DNA of 64,000 nucleotides from RBG-16-64-13 sp963718375. GTDB lineage: Bacteria; Actinomycetota; Thermoleophilia; RBG-16-64-13. The stretch covers positions 1 through 64,000 of the forward strand of contig CAVQZD010000002.1 in the NCBI GenBank assembly GCA_963718375.1, given 5' to 3'. The position numbers and the translations under genes are program-made. Below, one piece after another: positions 1 through 8,083 of the stretch (the stretch's first letter is position 1; every line of letters begins with the position of its first letter). The notes under the pieces were generated by a model that made no database searches, had not been told where the DNA came from, and was given only the letters and a program-made list of their open reading frames with translations.

Positions 1-333
1 CACATCGCCTTCTCCCCCGTGACTATGTCCGACGGGACGGAGGATTGGCACGGACTCGGACCCGTGTCGGTACTTCCCGAGTACCAGCGGCGCGGCATCG
101 GCAGCGCGCTGATCGAAGAAGGATTGACTCAGCTGCGGGCTCTGGGCGCCCGCGGCTGCTGCGTGGTGGGCCACCCGGGCTACTACGGACGCTTCGGGTT
201 TGAGAACGTCCCGGACTTGGGGCTCGAAGGGGTCCCGCCCGAGGCCTTCTTCGCCCTTGCCTTCGATGGTGACGTACCCACCGGCCAAGTGCAGTTCCAC
301 GAAGCGTTCATGAGCATGTCAGAGAGGCCCTGA
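1..333 (+). CDS. GNAT family N-acetyltransferase, 5'-truncated by window edge
   Basis: This is the C-terminal part of a GCN5-related N-acetyltransferase. The frame is open from base 1, so the gene begins outside the window; a GTG at 19 is internal to the fold, not a likely start. The acetyl-CoA pyrophosphate-binding motif is visible as EYQRRGIGSALIEEG, preceded by the strand GPVSVLP, and the tail contains the YYGRFGF motif typical of the YhbS-like subfamily. The substrate cannot be deduced. It is followed by a 63-base gap and panD. Family assignment is firm, specific function unknown. Confidence 0.88.
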   Translation, partial: HIAFSPVTMSDGTEDWHGLGPVSVLPEYQRRGIGSALIEEGLTQLRALGARGCCVVGHPGYYGRFGFENVPDLGLEGVPPEAFFALAFDGDVPTGQVQFHEAFMSMSERP

Positions 334-396
334 CCGGGTGCTCGGCAGAGGGCTGTCGCCTCGTCCAATACAGCGTCTCGTGGTAGGCTTCCGCGC

Positions 397-771
397 ATGA
401 GAAGAACAATGTTACTTGGCAAGATCCATCGGGCCACCGTGACCGGGGCGGACCTGGAATATGAAGGCAGCATCACCATAGATGCCGACCTGATGGACTC
501 TGTGGGCATCCTCGAGCACGAGGCCGTGCACGTCTGGGATGTCACCAATGGCGCGCGTCTCATCACCTACGCCTTGCGCGGCCCTCGGGGCTCGGGGGTG
601 GTCTGCATCAACGGGGCTGCGGCCCATCAGGTCGAGGTGGCCGACACCGTGATCATCGCCTGCTTCGTAGAACTCGATGACGCAGAGGCCCGCACTTGGG
701 ACCCCAAGATCGTGCTGGTGGACTCCTACAACAAGATCGTGGAGACGCGTCCGGAGCGTCTGCCGGAGTAG
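397..771 (+). CDS. panD: aspartate 1-decarboxylase (pantothenate synthesis)
   Basis: L-aspartate alpha-decarboxylase makes beta-alanine for pantothenate and coenzyme A. It is a pyruvoyl enzyme produced as a proenzyme that self-cleaves between Gly24 and Ser25; with the ATG at 397 the YEGS motif falls exactly on residues 22-25, which supports this start. The opening (RTMLLGKIHRATVT), Lys9, the conserved central VVCINGAAAH loop and the 124-residue length all match the family. No other pantothenate gene is adjacent. The SDR gene starts 6 bases downstream, so the two may be co-transcribed. Confidence 0.97.
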   Translation: MRRTMLLGKIHRATVTGADLEYEGSITIDADLMDSVGILEHEAVHVWDVTNGARLITYALRGPRGSGVVCINGAAAHQVEVADTVIIACFVELDDAEARTWDPKIVLVDSYNKIVETRPERLPE

Positions 772-777
772 GTTCTC

Positions 778-1788
778 ATGAAGGTGCTGTTCATCGGCGG
801 TACCGGGTTCATCAGCGCCGCGGCCAGTAGGGCGGCGATCTCCGCTGGTCACGAGTTGTATCTGCTGAGTCGCGGGACGCGGGTCCCGGACATGCCGGGT
901 GCGCATCCGCTGATCGTCGACATACGTCAGCCCGAAGAGGCGGCAGCCGCGCTGGAGGGACTCGACTTCGACGTGGTGGTCGACTGGCTGGTGTTCAGCG
1001 CCGAGGATGCCGAGCGCGATATCAGGCTCTTCCGGGGCCGCACGAAACAGCACATCATGATCAGTTCGGCCTCGGCCTACCAGAAGCCGCCGGAGCATTA
1101 CCTCATCCGCGAGACCACGCCCTTGCTCAATCCTTTCTGGGACTACGCCCGCGGCAAGATCGATGCCGAGCGGCGCTTCATGCAGGCGCACAGGGATGAA
1201 GGCTTCCCTGTCACCATAGTCCGGCCCTCTATGACCTACGACACCAACCTCCCCATCGCGATCGGGGGCTGGGGGACCTACACGTTGGCCGACAGGTTGG
1301 CGAAGGGGAAGCCGGTGATAGTCCACGGCGACGGTACCTCGCTCTGGGTGCTCACGCACGCCGACGACCTCGCCCAGGGCCTCATCGGTCTGTTCGGCAA
1401 CGAGCGCGCGCTGGGTGAGGCGTTTCACATCACTTCCGATGAGGTGCTGACTTGGGACCAGATCTATTTCGGCATCGCCGACGCGCTGGGGGTGGAGGCG
1501 CAGATCGTGCATGTGCCCTCCGATCTCATCGAACGCCTGGCGCCGAAAGAAGCCGGGAGTCTCTCGGGGGATAAGGCTCACAGCGTCGTGTTCGACAACG
1601 GCAAGATCAAGGAGTTCGTGCCCGGATTCGCGGCGAAGGTCCCCTTCAGCCGAGGTATCCGGCGCACGCTCGACTGGTTCGCCGCGGACGAGAGCCGGCG
1701 CGTCGTGGACGAGGCGGTCAACGGTGAGGTGGATTCGATCCTTGCGGGTTACGCCAGGATAGGCCCAAGCACCCCCCGGGTCGTCTAG
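778..1788 (+). CDS. NAD-dependent epimerase/dehydratase family protein (extended SDR)
   Basis: A 336-residue extended short-chain dehydrogenase/reductase of the nucleoside-sugar epimerase type. The N-terminus carries a Rossmann glycine motif (GGTGFIS, residues 8-14), followed by a typical SRG segment after beta-2. A YxxxK pair is not obvious at the classical place; YARGKIDAE (around 123-131) supplies a Tyr/Lys arrangement. Similar proteins are annotated as NAD-dependent epimerases of unknown substrate or chloroplast stem-loop-binding homologues. The start follows panD by 6 bases with a GGAG-like site at its 3' end. Function beyond the fold is not assigned. Confidence 0.85.
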   Translation: MKVLFIGGTGFISAAASRAAISAGHELYLLSRGTRVPDMPGAHPLIVDIRQPEEAAAALEGLDFDVVVDWLVFSAEDAERDIRLFRGRTKQHIMISSASAYQKPPEHYLIRETTPLLNPFWDYARGKIDAERRFMQAHRDEGFPVTIVRPSMTYDTNLPIAIGGWGTYTLADRLAKGKPVIVHGDGTSLWVLTHADDLAQGLIGLFGNERALGEAFHITSDEVLTWDQIYFGIADALGVEAQIVHVPSDLIERLAPKEAGSLSGDKAHSVVFDNGKIKEFVPGFAAKVPFSRGIRRTLDWFAADESRRVVDEAVNGEVDSILAGYARIGPSTPRVV

Positions 1789-1795
1789 CCAGCGC

Positions 1796-2551
1796 ATGCA
1801 TCTCGATCTCTCTCAGGTCCAGGACTACCAGTGGGCCCTGGCTATCTTCAGCGCGCTGGTGATCGGCATGGCGAAGGCCGGCCTCAATGGGTTGACCCTG
1901 CTCTTCATCCCCTTGATGGCTCTGTCCTTTGGCGGCAGGGCCTCGACGGGCATCATCCTGCCCATGCTCTGCGTAGGCGACTTCATCGCGGTGGCATGGT
2001 ACCGGCGGCACGCGGAGGTCCAGTATCTGCTGAAGCTTCTTCCGAGCACCTTGGTCGGCATGGCTATCGGGGTCGCGGTCGGCGGGAGCCTATCGGATGA
2101 TGCCTTCCGCTTCCTGCTCGGCGGCATCATCTTGGTCCTGCTGGGCTTGATGATCTGGCAGGACCGGCTCAAAGACGAGCAACTCTATCCGCACACCTGG
2201 TGGTTCACGGCCGTAGCCGGTCTGCTGGCGGGTTTCACCACCATGGTCGGCAACGCCGCGGGGGCGATCATGTCCATCTATCTGCTCTCGATGCGTCTGC
2301 CCAAGAACTCGTTCATCGGTACCACCGCCTGGTTCTTTCTGGTCGTCAACCTGCTGAAGATCCCCCTCCAGGTGTTCTTCTGGAAGAACATCAGCGTAGG
2401 GACGCTCACCTTCGGCGCTTTGATGATGCCGGCGATCGCGGTGGGCGCCCTCATCGGTATCACGGTGGCGGGTAAGATCCCCGAAAGGGGCTATCGCATC
2501 TTTGTGATGGTGATGACCGGGGTGGCGGCGCTGATGCTGCTGGTCTTCTGA
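1796..2551 (+). CDS. TauE/SafE family membrane permease
   Basis: A 251-residue polytopic membrane protein with about seven to eight hydrophobic segments. It shows the TauE/SafE pattern of two homologous halves, each beginning with a glycine-rich segment (GMAKAGLNGLTLLFIPLM near residue 23 and GLLAGFTTMVGNAAGAIMSIYLL near 142). Family members export sulfite or sulfoacetate, or move other organic anions; the substrate here is not evident. It starts 7 bases after the SDR gene without a clear ribosome-binding site. A second, unrelated-by-context TauE gene lies at 27685. Confidence 0.85.
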   Translation: MHLDLSQVQDYQWALAIFSALVIGMAKAGLNGLTLLFIPLMALSFGGRASTGIILPMLCVGDFIAVAWYRRHAEVQYLLKLLPSTLVGMAIGVAVGGSLSDDAFRFLLGGIILVLLGLMIWQDRLKDEQLYPHTWWFTAVAGLLAGFTTMVGNAAGAIMSIYLLSMRLPKNSFIGTTAWFFLVVNLLKIPLQVFFWKNISVGTLTFGALMMPAIAVGALIGITVAGKIPERGYRIFVMVMTGVAALMLLVF

Positions 2552-2578
2552 GGCCCGCCGGACGTCCCAGCTAGGTCA

Positions 2579-3727
2579 CTACCACGACCGCGGCACAGGC
2601 TCCAACCCCGGTCGCCCGGGATACTGGGCGGCCACTTCTCTCACGACCGGGTCGTCCAGCGCCGTCAGATGGCCTCCGTCGTACACCAAGGTGTCGCCGA
2701 CCTTGAAGGTCGCCTTGAAGATGTCCGCGGTGATGTGGAGCCAGTAGGGGTACTCGGGGGTCTTGCGCGGCGCGCCGATATGCGCGTGCAGACACGAGGA
2801 CTGGGAGTGCTCGATGGTCCTGCGGTGCAGGGGGTTGGGGCACTGATGGGGGGCGACCGCAGCCTGTGGGTGTACCCCCCAGTGCATTTCGTCGAAGTTG
2901 TAGACACCGTCGCCGACCCGTCCCTTCATCGACTCGAGGAACCGCTGGAGCGCCTCTGCCTCGTCGTCGCCCTCGATCTTGGTTATGCGGTTGCTCTCGA
3001 TAGTCAGACGGATGGGCTTTTCGAAGTACGGGGAGATGCCTATGTAGCGCGACCACCAGCCGAGCATGCTCTGGAAGACATAGGTGCCGTTCGTCTCTCC
3101 CAAGACGACGGGCGGGTGTACCCACTCGGGGAACGGCTTGGTGAAGCTCTCATCCCTGCGCATGGAGTAGCTGGTGAACGAGGGGATGCTGGGGGGCATG
3201 ATGACGCCCGCCAGATCGGTGCCGTTGGGGTCCGTGAGGGTCCACTTGAGACCGGGCTGGATGGCGAGGGATGACCGGTAGCGTATCTCGCTCACCAACT
3301 CATACGGCGTCTGGGCCCAGTATGTGCAGAGCAACGGGGCGGTCGTCGCGAAGTTGCGGATCATGACCTTCTTGTTAGCGTAGACCGTCGCCCGGAAGTC
3401 CAGCATCTCTTCCATGACCAGGTCGAAAGAATGGTTGATGATGAGGTCGCACGCTCCCATCGCTGCCTTGACTATGGGCGGGAACCGCCACTCGTGAGCG
3501 ACGGCCGGCTCGTCGACCCAGAGGACTGACGCCTTCGCTCCACGGAACTTGATGCCGGCCTGCAGCCACTCGATGGCGACGGGGTCGACCATGTTGTCTC
3601 CGCCATAGAGCCCATCTATGTGGGCCAGGATGAGCACCTCTTGGCCAGTCTGGAGCTTGGCGCACTTGTCCAACATGTCGCTGATCGTTATCGCCGCGGA
3701 CGTCGGCATGCTCATCGAACTGCCCAT
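2579..3727 (-). CDS. M29 aminopeptidase-like / NicX-like metalloenzyme
   Basis: A 382-residue protein that resembles the fold shared by M29 leucyl aminopeptidases and the Fe(II) 2,5-dihydroxypyridine 5,6-dioxygenase NicX. What I see: an N-terminal segment with LQTGQEVLIL typical of M29-like beta/alpha domains, a middle region ending in a YNFDEMHWGVHP motif (around residue 280) and a C-terminal H-T-x-D-type cluster (WLHITADIFK) that could provide His/Asp metal ligands. The ATG at 3727 has GGGAG eight bases upstream. It converges with the TauE gene, leaving 27 bases. Substrate unknown; peptidase or ring-cleaving oxygenase are both possible. Confidence 0.5.
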   Translation of the reverse strand: MGSSMSMPTSAAITISDMLDKCAKLQTGQEVLILAHIDGLYGGDNMVDPVAIEWLQAGIKFRGAKASVLWVDEPAVAHEWRFPPIVKAAMGACDLIINHSFDLVMEEMLDFRATVYANKKVMIRNFATTAPLLCTYWAQTPYELVSEIRYRSSLAIQPGLKWTLTDPNGTDLAGVIMPPSIPSFTSYSMRRDESFTKPFPEWVHPPVVLGETNGTYVFQSMLGWWSRYIGISPYFEKPIRLTIESNRITKIEGDDEAEALQRFLESMKGRVGDGVYNFDEMHWGVHPQAAVAPHQCPNPLHRRTIEHSQSSCLHAHIGAPRKTPEYPYWLHITADIFKATFKVGDTLVYDGGHLTALDDPVVREVAAQYPGRPGLEPVPRSW

Positions 3728-3860
3728 TGCTCAACTCCCATAGTCAGGCGGCCGATACTGCTATCGGTAAGTATAGGAGTCTGGCGCACCGAGTGTCTCG
3801 CCGTACTTGTAGTGGAGCGGGCGAGGTGTACGCTGGGAGCAGCCGATAAGGAGTGAGGCG

Positions 3861-4067
3861 ATGGCGGAGGAGTGCGAGTACCTGGACAAGTGCGGCTTCT
3901 TTCAGAACTACCGCGGCAGTACCGAGGTGATAAAGCAGGGTTGGGTGAGCATGTACTGCGAAGACGAGGAGAAGTCCAGGCAGTGCGCAAGACGCAAGGT
4001 CCGTGAAGAGACCGGCCAGCCGCCCGCTGACAACATGTGTCCCACCGGGAAACTGCTCTGGGAGTAG
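3861..4067 (+). CDS. small cysteine-containing protein of unknown function
   Basis: A 68-residue cytoplasmic protein with five cysteines (C5, C11, C33, C42, C60) and the pattern CxxxxxCGFF...YC...QC...MCP. I recognise the general type (short CGFF-YC proteins found in anaerobic bacteria) but no function is known to me; a metal- or cluster-binding role is only a guess. The start is well supported by AAGGAGTGAGG directly upstream. Its stop codon is one base from the GTG start of the ERG2/sigma-1-like gene, so the two almost certainly form an operon. Confidence 0.75.
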   Translation: MAEECEYLDKCGFFQNYRGSTEVIKQGWVSMYCEDEEKSRQCARRKVREETGQPPADNMCPTGKLLWE

Positions 4068-4068
4068 T

Positions 4069-4734
4069 GTGCCAAGAGTGCTGAAGCGCGTCCTACTCGT
4101 AGCGGTATCAGTCCTTCTTCTGCGGAGGGCTTCTGCGTGGCTGTTCAGAAGGATTGACGCATCCGGCTCGTACCTCTTCGACCCGGACGAACTGCAACAG
4201 ATCGCTGACGTTGGTACAGGACTCTCGATCACGGAGCGCTGGGACGCGATCCACAAGGAGCTGCTGCGCCGCTATCCGGGCAAGATCGCGCCCGAGGTGC
4301 ACTGGACCTTCAACAGCGCGGGCAACGTGGTGTGTCAGATAGCCATCGTCTATGCCTCCCCGACCGAGTATGTGGCCTTCTTCGGCACGCCCGTCGGGGC
4401 CGGCGGATTCTCGGGCCGCTATCGGCAGGCCGATGTGTGGGACCTCATGGTCGACGGCCGGATGCTGACGTGTTTCCCCGGCCAGCTCGAGCCGACCGAG
4501 TACGGCCCGGGCGACTCGGCCTATCTACCCAAAGGCACCTGCAAAGCGGTGTCGTATGTGGGCAGCACTTGGATGATCGACTACGGCCGCGGTCTGCCGG
4601 TCACCATGATGCCTTTCGGCATCTTCGGCCCCGCCTTCTTCAACACTATGGATGGCCAGAGCGCCTGGGAGCAACTCGCTGACTACGGCAAGCTGGTGCT
4701 GAACGGCATGTTCGGAGCAACCGGGCGAAGATAG
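4069..4734 (+). CDS. ERG2/sigma-1 receptor-like protein
   Basis: A 221-residue protein that closely follows the eukaryotic ERG2 (C-8 sterol isomerase) / sigma-1 receptor family (usual length 220-225). It has a single N-terminal hydrophobic helix (residues 5-26), then LFDPDELQQI, YPGKI, a TEYVAFFGTPVGAGGFSGRY strand region (99-118), WDLMVDG (124-130), EYGPGD (144-149), the WMIDYGRGLP strand (168-177) and the C-terminal PFGIFGPAFFNTMD segment (182-195). The two acidic ligand-pocket residues of human sigma-1 (D126, E172) align with D125 and D171. The GTG at 4069 is chosen because it overlaps the end of the upstream gene and gives the family length. Sterol isomerase activity is not demonstrated by sequence. 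Confidence 0.85.
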   Translation: MPRVLKRVLLVAVSVLLLRRASAWLFRRIDASGSYLFDPDELQQIADVGTGLSITERWDAIHKELLRRYPGKIAPEVHWTFNSAGNVVCQIAIVYASPTEYVAFFGTPVGAGGFSGRYRQADVWDLMVDGRMLTCFPGQLEPTEYGPGDSAYLPKGTCKAVSYVGSTWMIDYGRGLPVTMMPFGIFGPAFFNTMDGQSAWEQLADYGKLVLNGMFGATGRR

Positions 4735-4807
4735 ATAGCGCCTCGGCCAGCGCCTCGACACACGGTATTATGGGGCACGTACCGGTCTCGAGAGCGGATG
4801 GTGAGTC

Positions 4808-5644
4808 TTGATCGAACTCAGGGTGAACTCTGGCCTCTGCAACAGGATGAGGGCCATGTCTTCAGCGTTGGCCCTTTCTCGCGCGACGACGCAGTCCCTC
4901 ACCGTGTACTGGTTCAGTAGTCGCGCCCTCAACTGCCCGTACTTCAAGCTGTTCGAGCCTATCGATGGGGTCGAGGTCGTCGAGGTGGCGACCGGGCGCC
5001 TACGCGCTCCTTTGAGTCGGGGTGCGAAGCGGCTGAAGGCGGTCGACAAGCAGATGCCGTATGACCTCTTCTTGAGCGGCGACAAGATCGAAGAACTCTC
5101 CGAGCAGGGAGCGGATGTGGCGGAGGTCGCCTCGCAGGCCCAGCGCTGCGGCATCGAGACCTACGGGCGGTTCTATGGTACGGCACCCTACTACGAGGAC
5201 TTCATAGCGAAGCCCGAGTTGACGGACGAAGTCGACAAGACTTGGGCAGAGATGACTGAGGGCGGTGGAGGGGCTCCCGCGATCGGGGTGCATATACGCC
5301 GAAGTGACAACGACGCTTCCATGCAGGTGAGTCCACTCGATCTGTTCATTGCGCGCATGGAGCAGGAAGCGGAGCGCGAGCCCGAGACGCGCTTCTTCTT
5401 GGCGACGGACGACATACGCACAGACCGGACTGTGTTCCGCCACTTTCCAGGGCGCGTGATCTCGAGGAACAAGCAGTTCTCGCGGAAGAGCACGCTGGGG
5501 GTGCAGGACGCTTTGATCGATCTGCTGGTGCTTTCGAAGTGCTCTCTGATCCTCGGCTCGTACTGGAGCTCGTTCAGCCAGACCGCAGCCGAGATGCGAG
5601 GGGCCACTCTGGAGATCGTGCGCACGCCGCAGCAGGCGAGTTGA
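4808..5644 (+). CDS. fucosyltransferase-like glycosyltransferase, copy 1
   Basis: A 278-residue protein with the GDP-fucose-transferase-like signature at its N-terminus (SGLCNRMRAMSSALAL, residues 8-23), a central HIRRSDN motif (sugar-nucleotide binding His/Arg), RFFLATDD, and a C-terminal LILGSYWSSFSQTAAE motif. These correspond to the conserved blocks of NodZ/O-fucosyltransferase-type folds. The start is a TTG: no in-frame ATG/GTG lies closer, and the paralogue begins identically (TTGATCGAA). It has 26 bases to copy 2. Donor and acceptor sugars are unknown; a role in a surface glycan is an inference. Confidence 0.75.
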   Translation: MIELRVNSGLCNRMRAMSSALALSRATTQSLTVYWFSSRALNCPYFKLFEPIDGVEVVEVATGRLRAPLSRGAKRLKAVDKQMPYDLFLSGDKIEELSEQGADVAEVASQAQRCGIETYGRFYGTAPYYEDFIAKPELTDEVDKTWAEMTEGGGGAPAIGVHIRRSDNDASMQVSPLDLFIARMEQEAEREPETRFFLATDDIRTDRTVFRHFPGRVISRNKQFSRKSTLGVQDALIDLLVLSKCSLILGSYWSSFSQTAAEMRGATLEIVRTPQQAS

Positions 5645-5670
5645 CTGGATAAGTCGGGGGTTCGGGCGCT

Positions 5671-6486
5671 TTGATCGAACAAAGGGTACATGCAGGGCTC
5701 TGCAACAGGATGAAGGAGATGGCCTCGGCGATAGCTCTGGCCAGGGCCGCGGGCCAGCCTCTGGTCGTCTACTGGCTCAAGAACCGCTACCTCAACTGTT
5801 CGTTCCATCGCCTGTTCGAGCCTATCGCGGATGTCGCGGTGATCGACGTCGAGACCGGCCCTCTCAGATCGCTGTTCGGCGCGGACTCCTTGCGATACCG
5901 GTTTGGGACACTGCACGAACCCGCCGACCTGTTTCTGGGCAACGAACAGATCGAGAAGTACCGGGCGGACGGCACCGACCTGGTCTCGCTGGTCTCTCAG
6001 GCGGACCACACCGTGGTGATCACCTACTACAGGTTCATGAAGGGCCGGGACGCTCTGAGCGATTTCAGGCCCCGCCAAGAAATACTCGCCGAGGTCGAGC
6101 GGGCTTGGACCGGGTTCGGTGCGGGCGACCTCACCGGCATCCACATACGGGGCACAGACAACGCGCAGGCGCTGGAGAAGAGCCCGGTGGATTCGTTCAT
6201 CATGCGCATGGAGCAGGAGGTGGAGCGCGACCCCACGACGCGGTTCTTTCTGGCGACAGACGACCCAGAGACGGAGCGCAGGGTGAGGCAGCGGTTCCCC
6301 GAGCGCGTGTTCACCAGACCCAAAGTGTTCGCGCGTGACAAGGCCTCTGGTGTGCGTGACGCCTTGGTGGACCTTCTGCTACTTTCGAGATGTCGACTGA
6401 TCATCGGGTCACACTGGAGTTCGTTCAGCGAGACGGCCGCCGAACTGGGTGGGGTGCGACTGGAGATCGTCGGCGGCCGAGGCTGA
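5671..6486 (+). CDS. fucosyltransferase-like glycosyltransferase, copy 2
   Basis: A 271-residue paralogue of the preceding gene with the same block order: AGLCNRMKEMASAIAL (8-23), GIHIRGTDN, RFFLATDD, and LIIGSHWSSFSETAAE near the end. Identity by eye is roughly half along the length, so this is an old tandem duplication rather than a recent copy. It also starts with TTG and lacks a strong ribosome-binding site. The pair probably acts on the same or successive acceptors. The basic HIR/G motif is retained, so both copies look active. Confidence 0.75.
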   Translation: MIEQRVHAGLCNRMKEMASAIALARAAGQPLVVYWLKNRYLNCSFHRLFEPIADVAVIDVETGPLRSLFGADSLRYRFGTLHEPADLFLGNEQIEKYRADGTDLVSLVSQADHTVVITYYRFMKGRDALSDFRPRQEILAEVERAWTGFGAGDLTGIHIRGTDNAQALEKSPVDSFIMRMEQEVERDPTTRFFLATDDPETERRVRQRFPERVFTRPKVFARDKASGVRDALVDLLLLSRCRLIIGSHWSSFSETAAELGGVRLEIVGGRG

Positions 6487-6568
6487 GACCGCAGGTGTGT
6501 GCGGGCAACGTGGCTTGTACGCGCCATGAGTAATCGTAAAGTGGAGATCGTAGAAGGGGGCAGCAGAG

Positions 6569-7078
6569 ATGGCGGCAGTTCTGGTGGCATACGCGACCAA
6601 GTACGGTTCGACCCGGGAAGTCGCTGAGAGGGTATCCGGCAGGTTGACCAAGGCCGGCCTGCAGAGTGAGGTCCTGAGCGTCCGTGAAGTCGGATCGCTC
6701 GAAGGGTACGATGCCGTCGTCTTCGGTGGCGCCCTGTATATGTTCCGCCTGATCGGCGAGGGACGGCGCTTCCTCAAGCGCCATAGCAAGGCTCTGAGCA
6801 AGCTGTCGCTGGCGGTCTTCGCCCTGGGACCCCTCGAGGATTCAGAGGCCCAATTCTTCGACGCACGGCGGCATCTGGACAAGACGCTGCTCAAACTCAA
6901 GGGCGTGAACCCCGTGGAGGTCACGGTCTTCGGGGGTGTGCTCAACCCCGATAAGCTCAAGTTCCCCTACTCGAACCCCGGCATAAAGGCGATGGGCCCC
7001 TCTGACCTGCGCGATTGGCCGGCGATCGAAGGCTGGGCGGACGCCTTGCCGGGGAAGCTGCTCCCCCAGGGCGCGTAG
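6569..7078 (+). CDS. flavodoxin-domain protein (HemG-like)
   Basis: A 169-residue flavodoxin-like protein. The FMN phosphate loop is at the N-terminus (YATKYGSTREVA, residues 8-19), the second loop is FGGALYMFR (about 53-61), and ALGPLED and VFGGVLNPDKLKFP follow. These features match the flavodoxin-domain family that includes menaquinone-dependent protoporphyrinogen IX dehydrogenase. Whether it is a haem-pathway enzyme or a general electron-transfer flavoprotein cannot be decided; no other haem gene is nearby. A GGGGG-containing purine tract lies 12 bases upstream of the ATG. Confidence 0.8.
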   Translation: MAAVLVAYATKYGSTREVAERVSGRLTKAGLQSEVLSVREVGSLEGYDAVVFGGALYMFRLIGEGRRFLKRHSKALSKLSLAVFALGPLEDSEAQFFDARRHLDKTLLKLKGVNPVEVTVFGGVLNPDKLKFPYSNPGIKAMGPSDLRDWPAIEGWADALPGKLLPQGA

Positions 7079-7120
7079 GAGGGTTCGCGGTCGGCCGGAT
7101 TTCCGGCCGAAGCTCCGGAC

Positions 7121-8079
7121 ATGAAGGTCTTCTACAGTCCCGCGTATGTGGGCTCGGCATACGTCTTCGAGACGACGCGCAAGGCCCGGTGGGTGGCCGA
7201 TTCGCTGGCGGCGACGCCCATCCCCGGAGTGGCACTGGTTGAACCACGGCCCCTGACGCGCGCCGGACTGGAGCAGGTGCACGGCCCCAAGTACGTGCGC
7301 GCGGTGGAGACGGGTGAGCCTCGGTATCTGGCTGAATCCCAAGGGTTCGTCTGGGATGCGGGCTTGTGGTCGACGGTGCTCGCATCGAACGGCGGCGTTG
7401 TCGCGGCCGCCTTGGAGGCGCTCGACAGTGGGATGGCGGGCTCGCTGTCCAGCGGACTGCACCACGCGCGGCGCTCAAGCGGCGCCGGCTTCTGCACGTT
7501 CAACGGCCTGGTGCTCGCCGCCCGCGCCGCGCAGGCCGCGGGCGCGGAGTCGGTTCTGGTGCTAGATCTCGACGCCCACTGCGGAGGGGGACGGCGTCGC
7601 TGATCGCCGGCGAGCCGTGCATATGGCAGACCGACGTGGCGGTGAACATGTTCGACTTCTATGGAGGCCTCGGCGGACCAGGAATGGCGCGGCGCGTCAA
7701 CTTCCGCATCACCGGTGACGCCGAGGACTACCTGAACGACATCGAACTGGCCCTAGCCGAGACCGCACGGGCAGTTGCCGGGATCGGCGGCGCGGACGTG
7801 CGGTTGCCCGCAGCCCGCGCGTGCGAGATTCGACCTCTGCCTCTACAACGCAGGCATGGACCCTCACGAGGACTGTTCCACGGTGGCCTGCGCGGAATCA
7901 CGGGAGAAATGCTCGACCGCCGTGAGGAGTTGGTCTTCGCCTGGTGCCGGGAGCACGCGCGGGCGACCGCCTTCGTGCTCGCGGGCGGCTACGTCAGCCG
8001 GAGTCTGGACGAAAAGGCCCTCGTCGACCTGCATCGCCTGACGCTGCGCGCGGCGGCAGGGGCCGCCGCGCCCGGCTGA
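7121..8079 (+). pseudogene. histone deacetylase/AcuC-family hydrolase, three frameshifts
   Basis: The reconstructed gene encodes a zinc-dependent deacetylase of the HDAC/acetoin-utilisation family. Blocks are spread over two frames: SGLHHARRSSGAGFCTFNG and VLDLDAHCGGG (first frame, to about 7588), then TASLIAGE...MFDFYGG (shifted), then FDLCLYNAGMDPHED back in the first frame (about 7825-7885), then LRGITGEMLDRREELVF...LAGGYVS to the stop. The first break is at a G5 run (7587-7591) that needs one more G. All catalytic blocks (HH, DxH, GGY) survive, so sequencing error is as likely as real decay. Function of the intact enzyme: removal of acyl groups from lysine or polyamines. Confidence 0.7.
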
Positions 8080-8083
8080 GCCG

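Noticed and set aside
412..1797. Long open frame on the minus strand (461 codons) opposite panD and the SDR gene
   Set aside because: Composition is His/Arg/Gln-rich with no domain pattern; the opposite strand carries clear panD and SDR motifs. It is a G+C-driven shadow frame.
5191..6144. 317-codon minus-strand frame opposite the glycosyltransferase pair
   Set aside because: Crosses the gap between two clear plus-strand genes and has no motif of its own.
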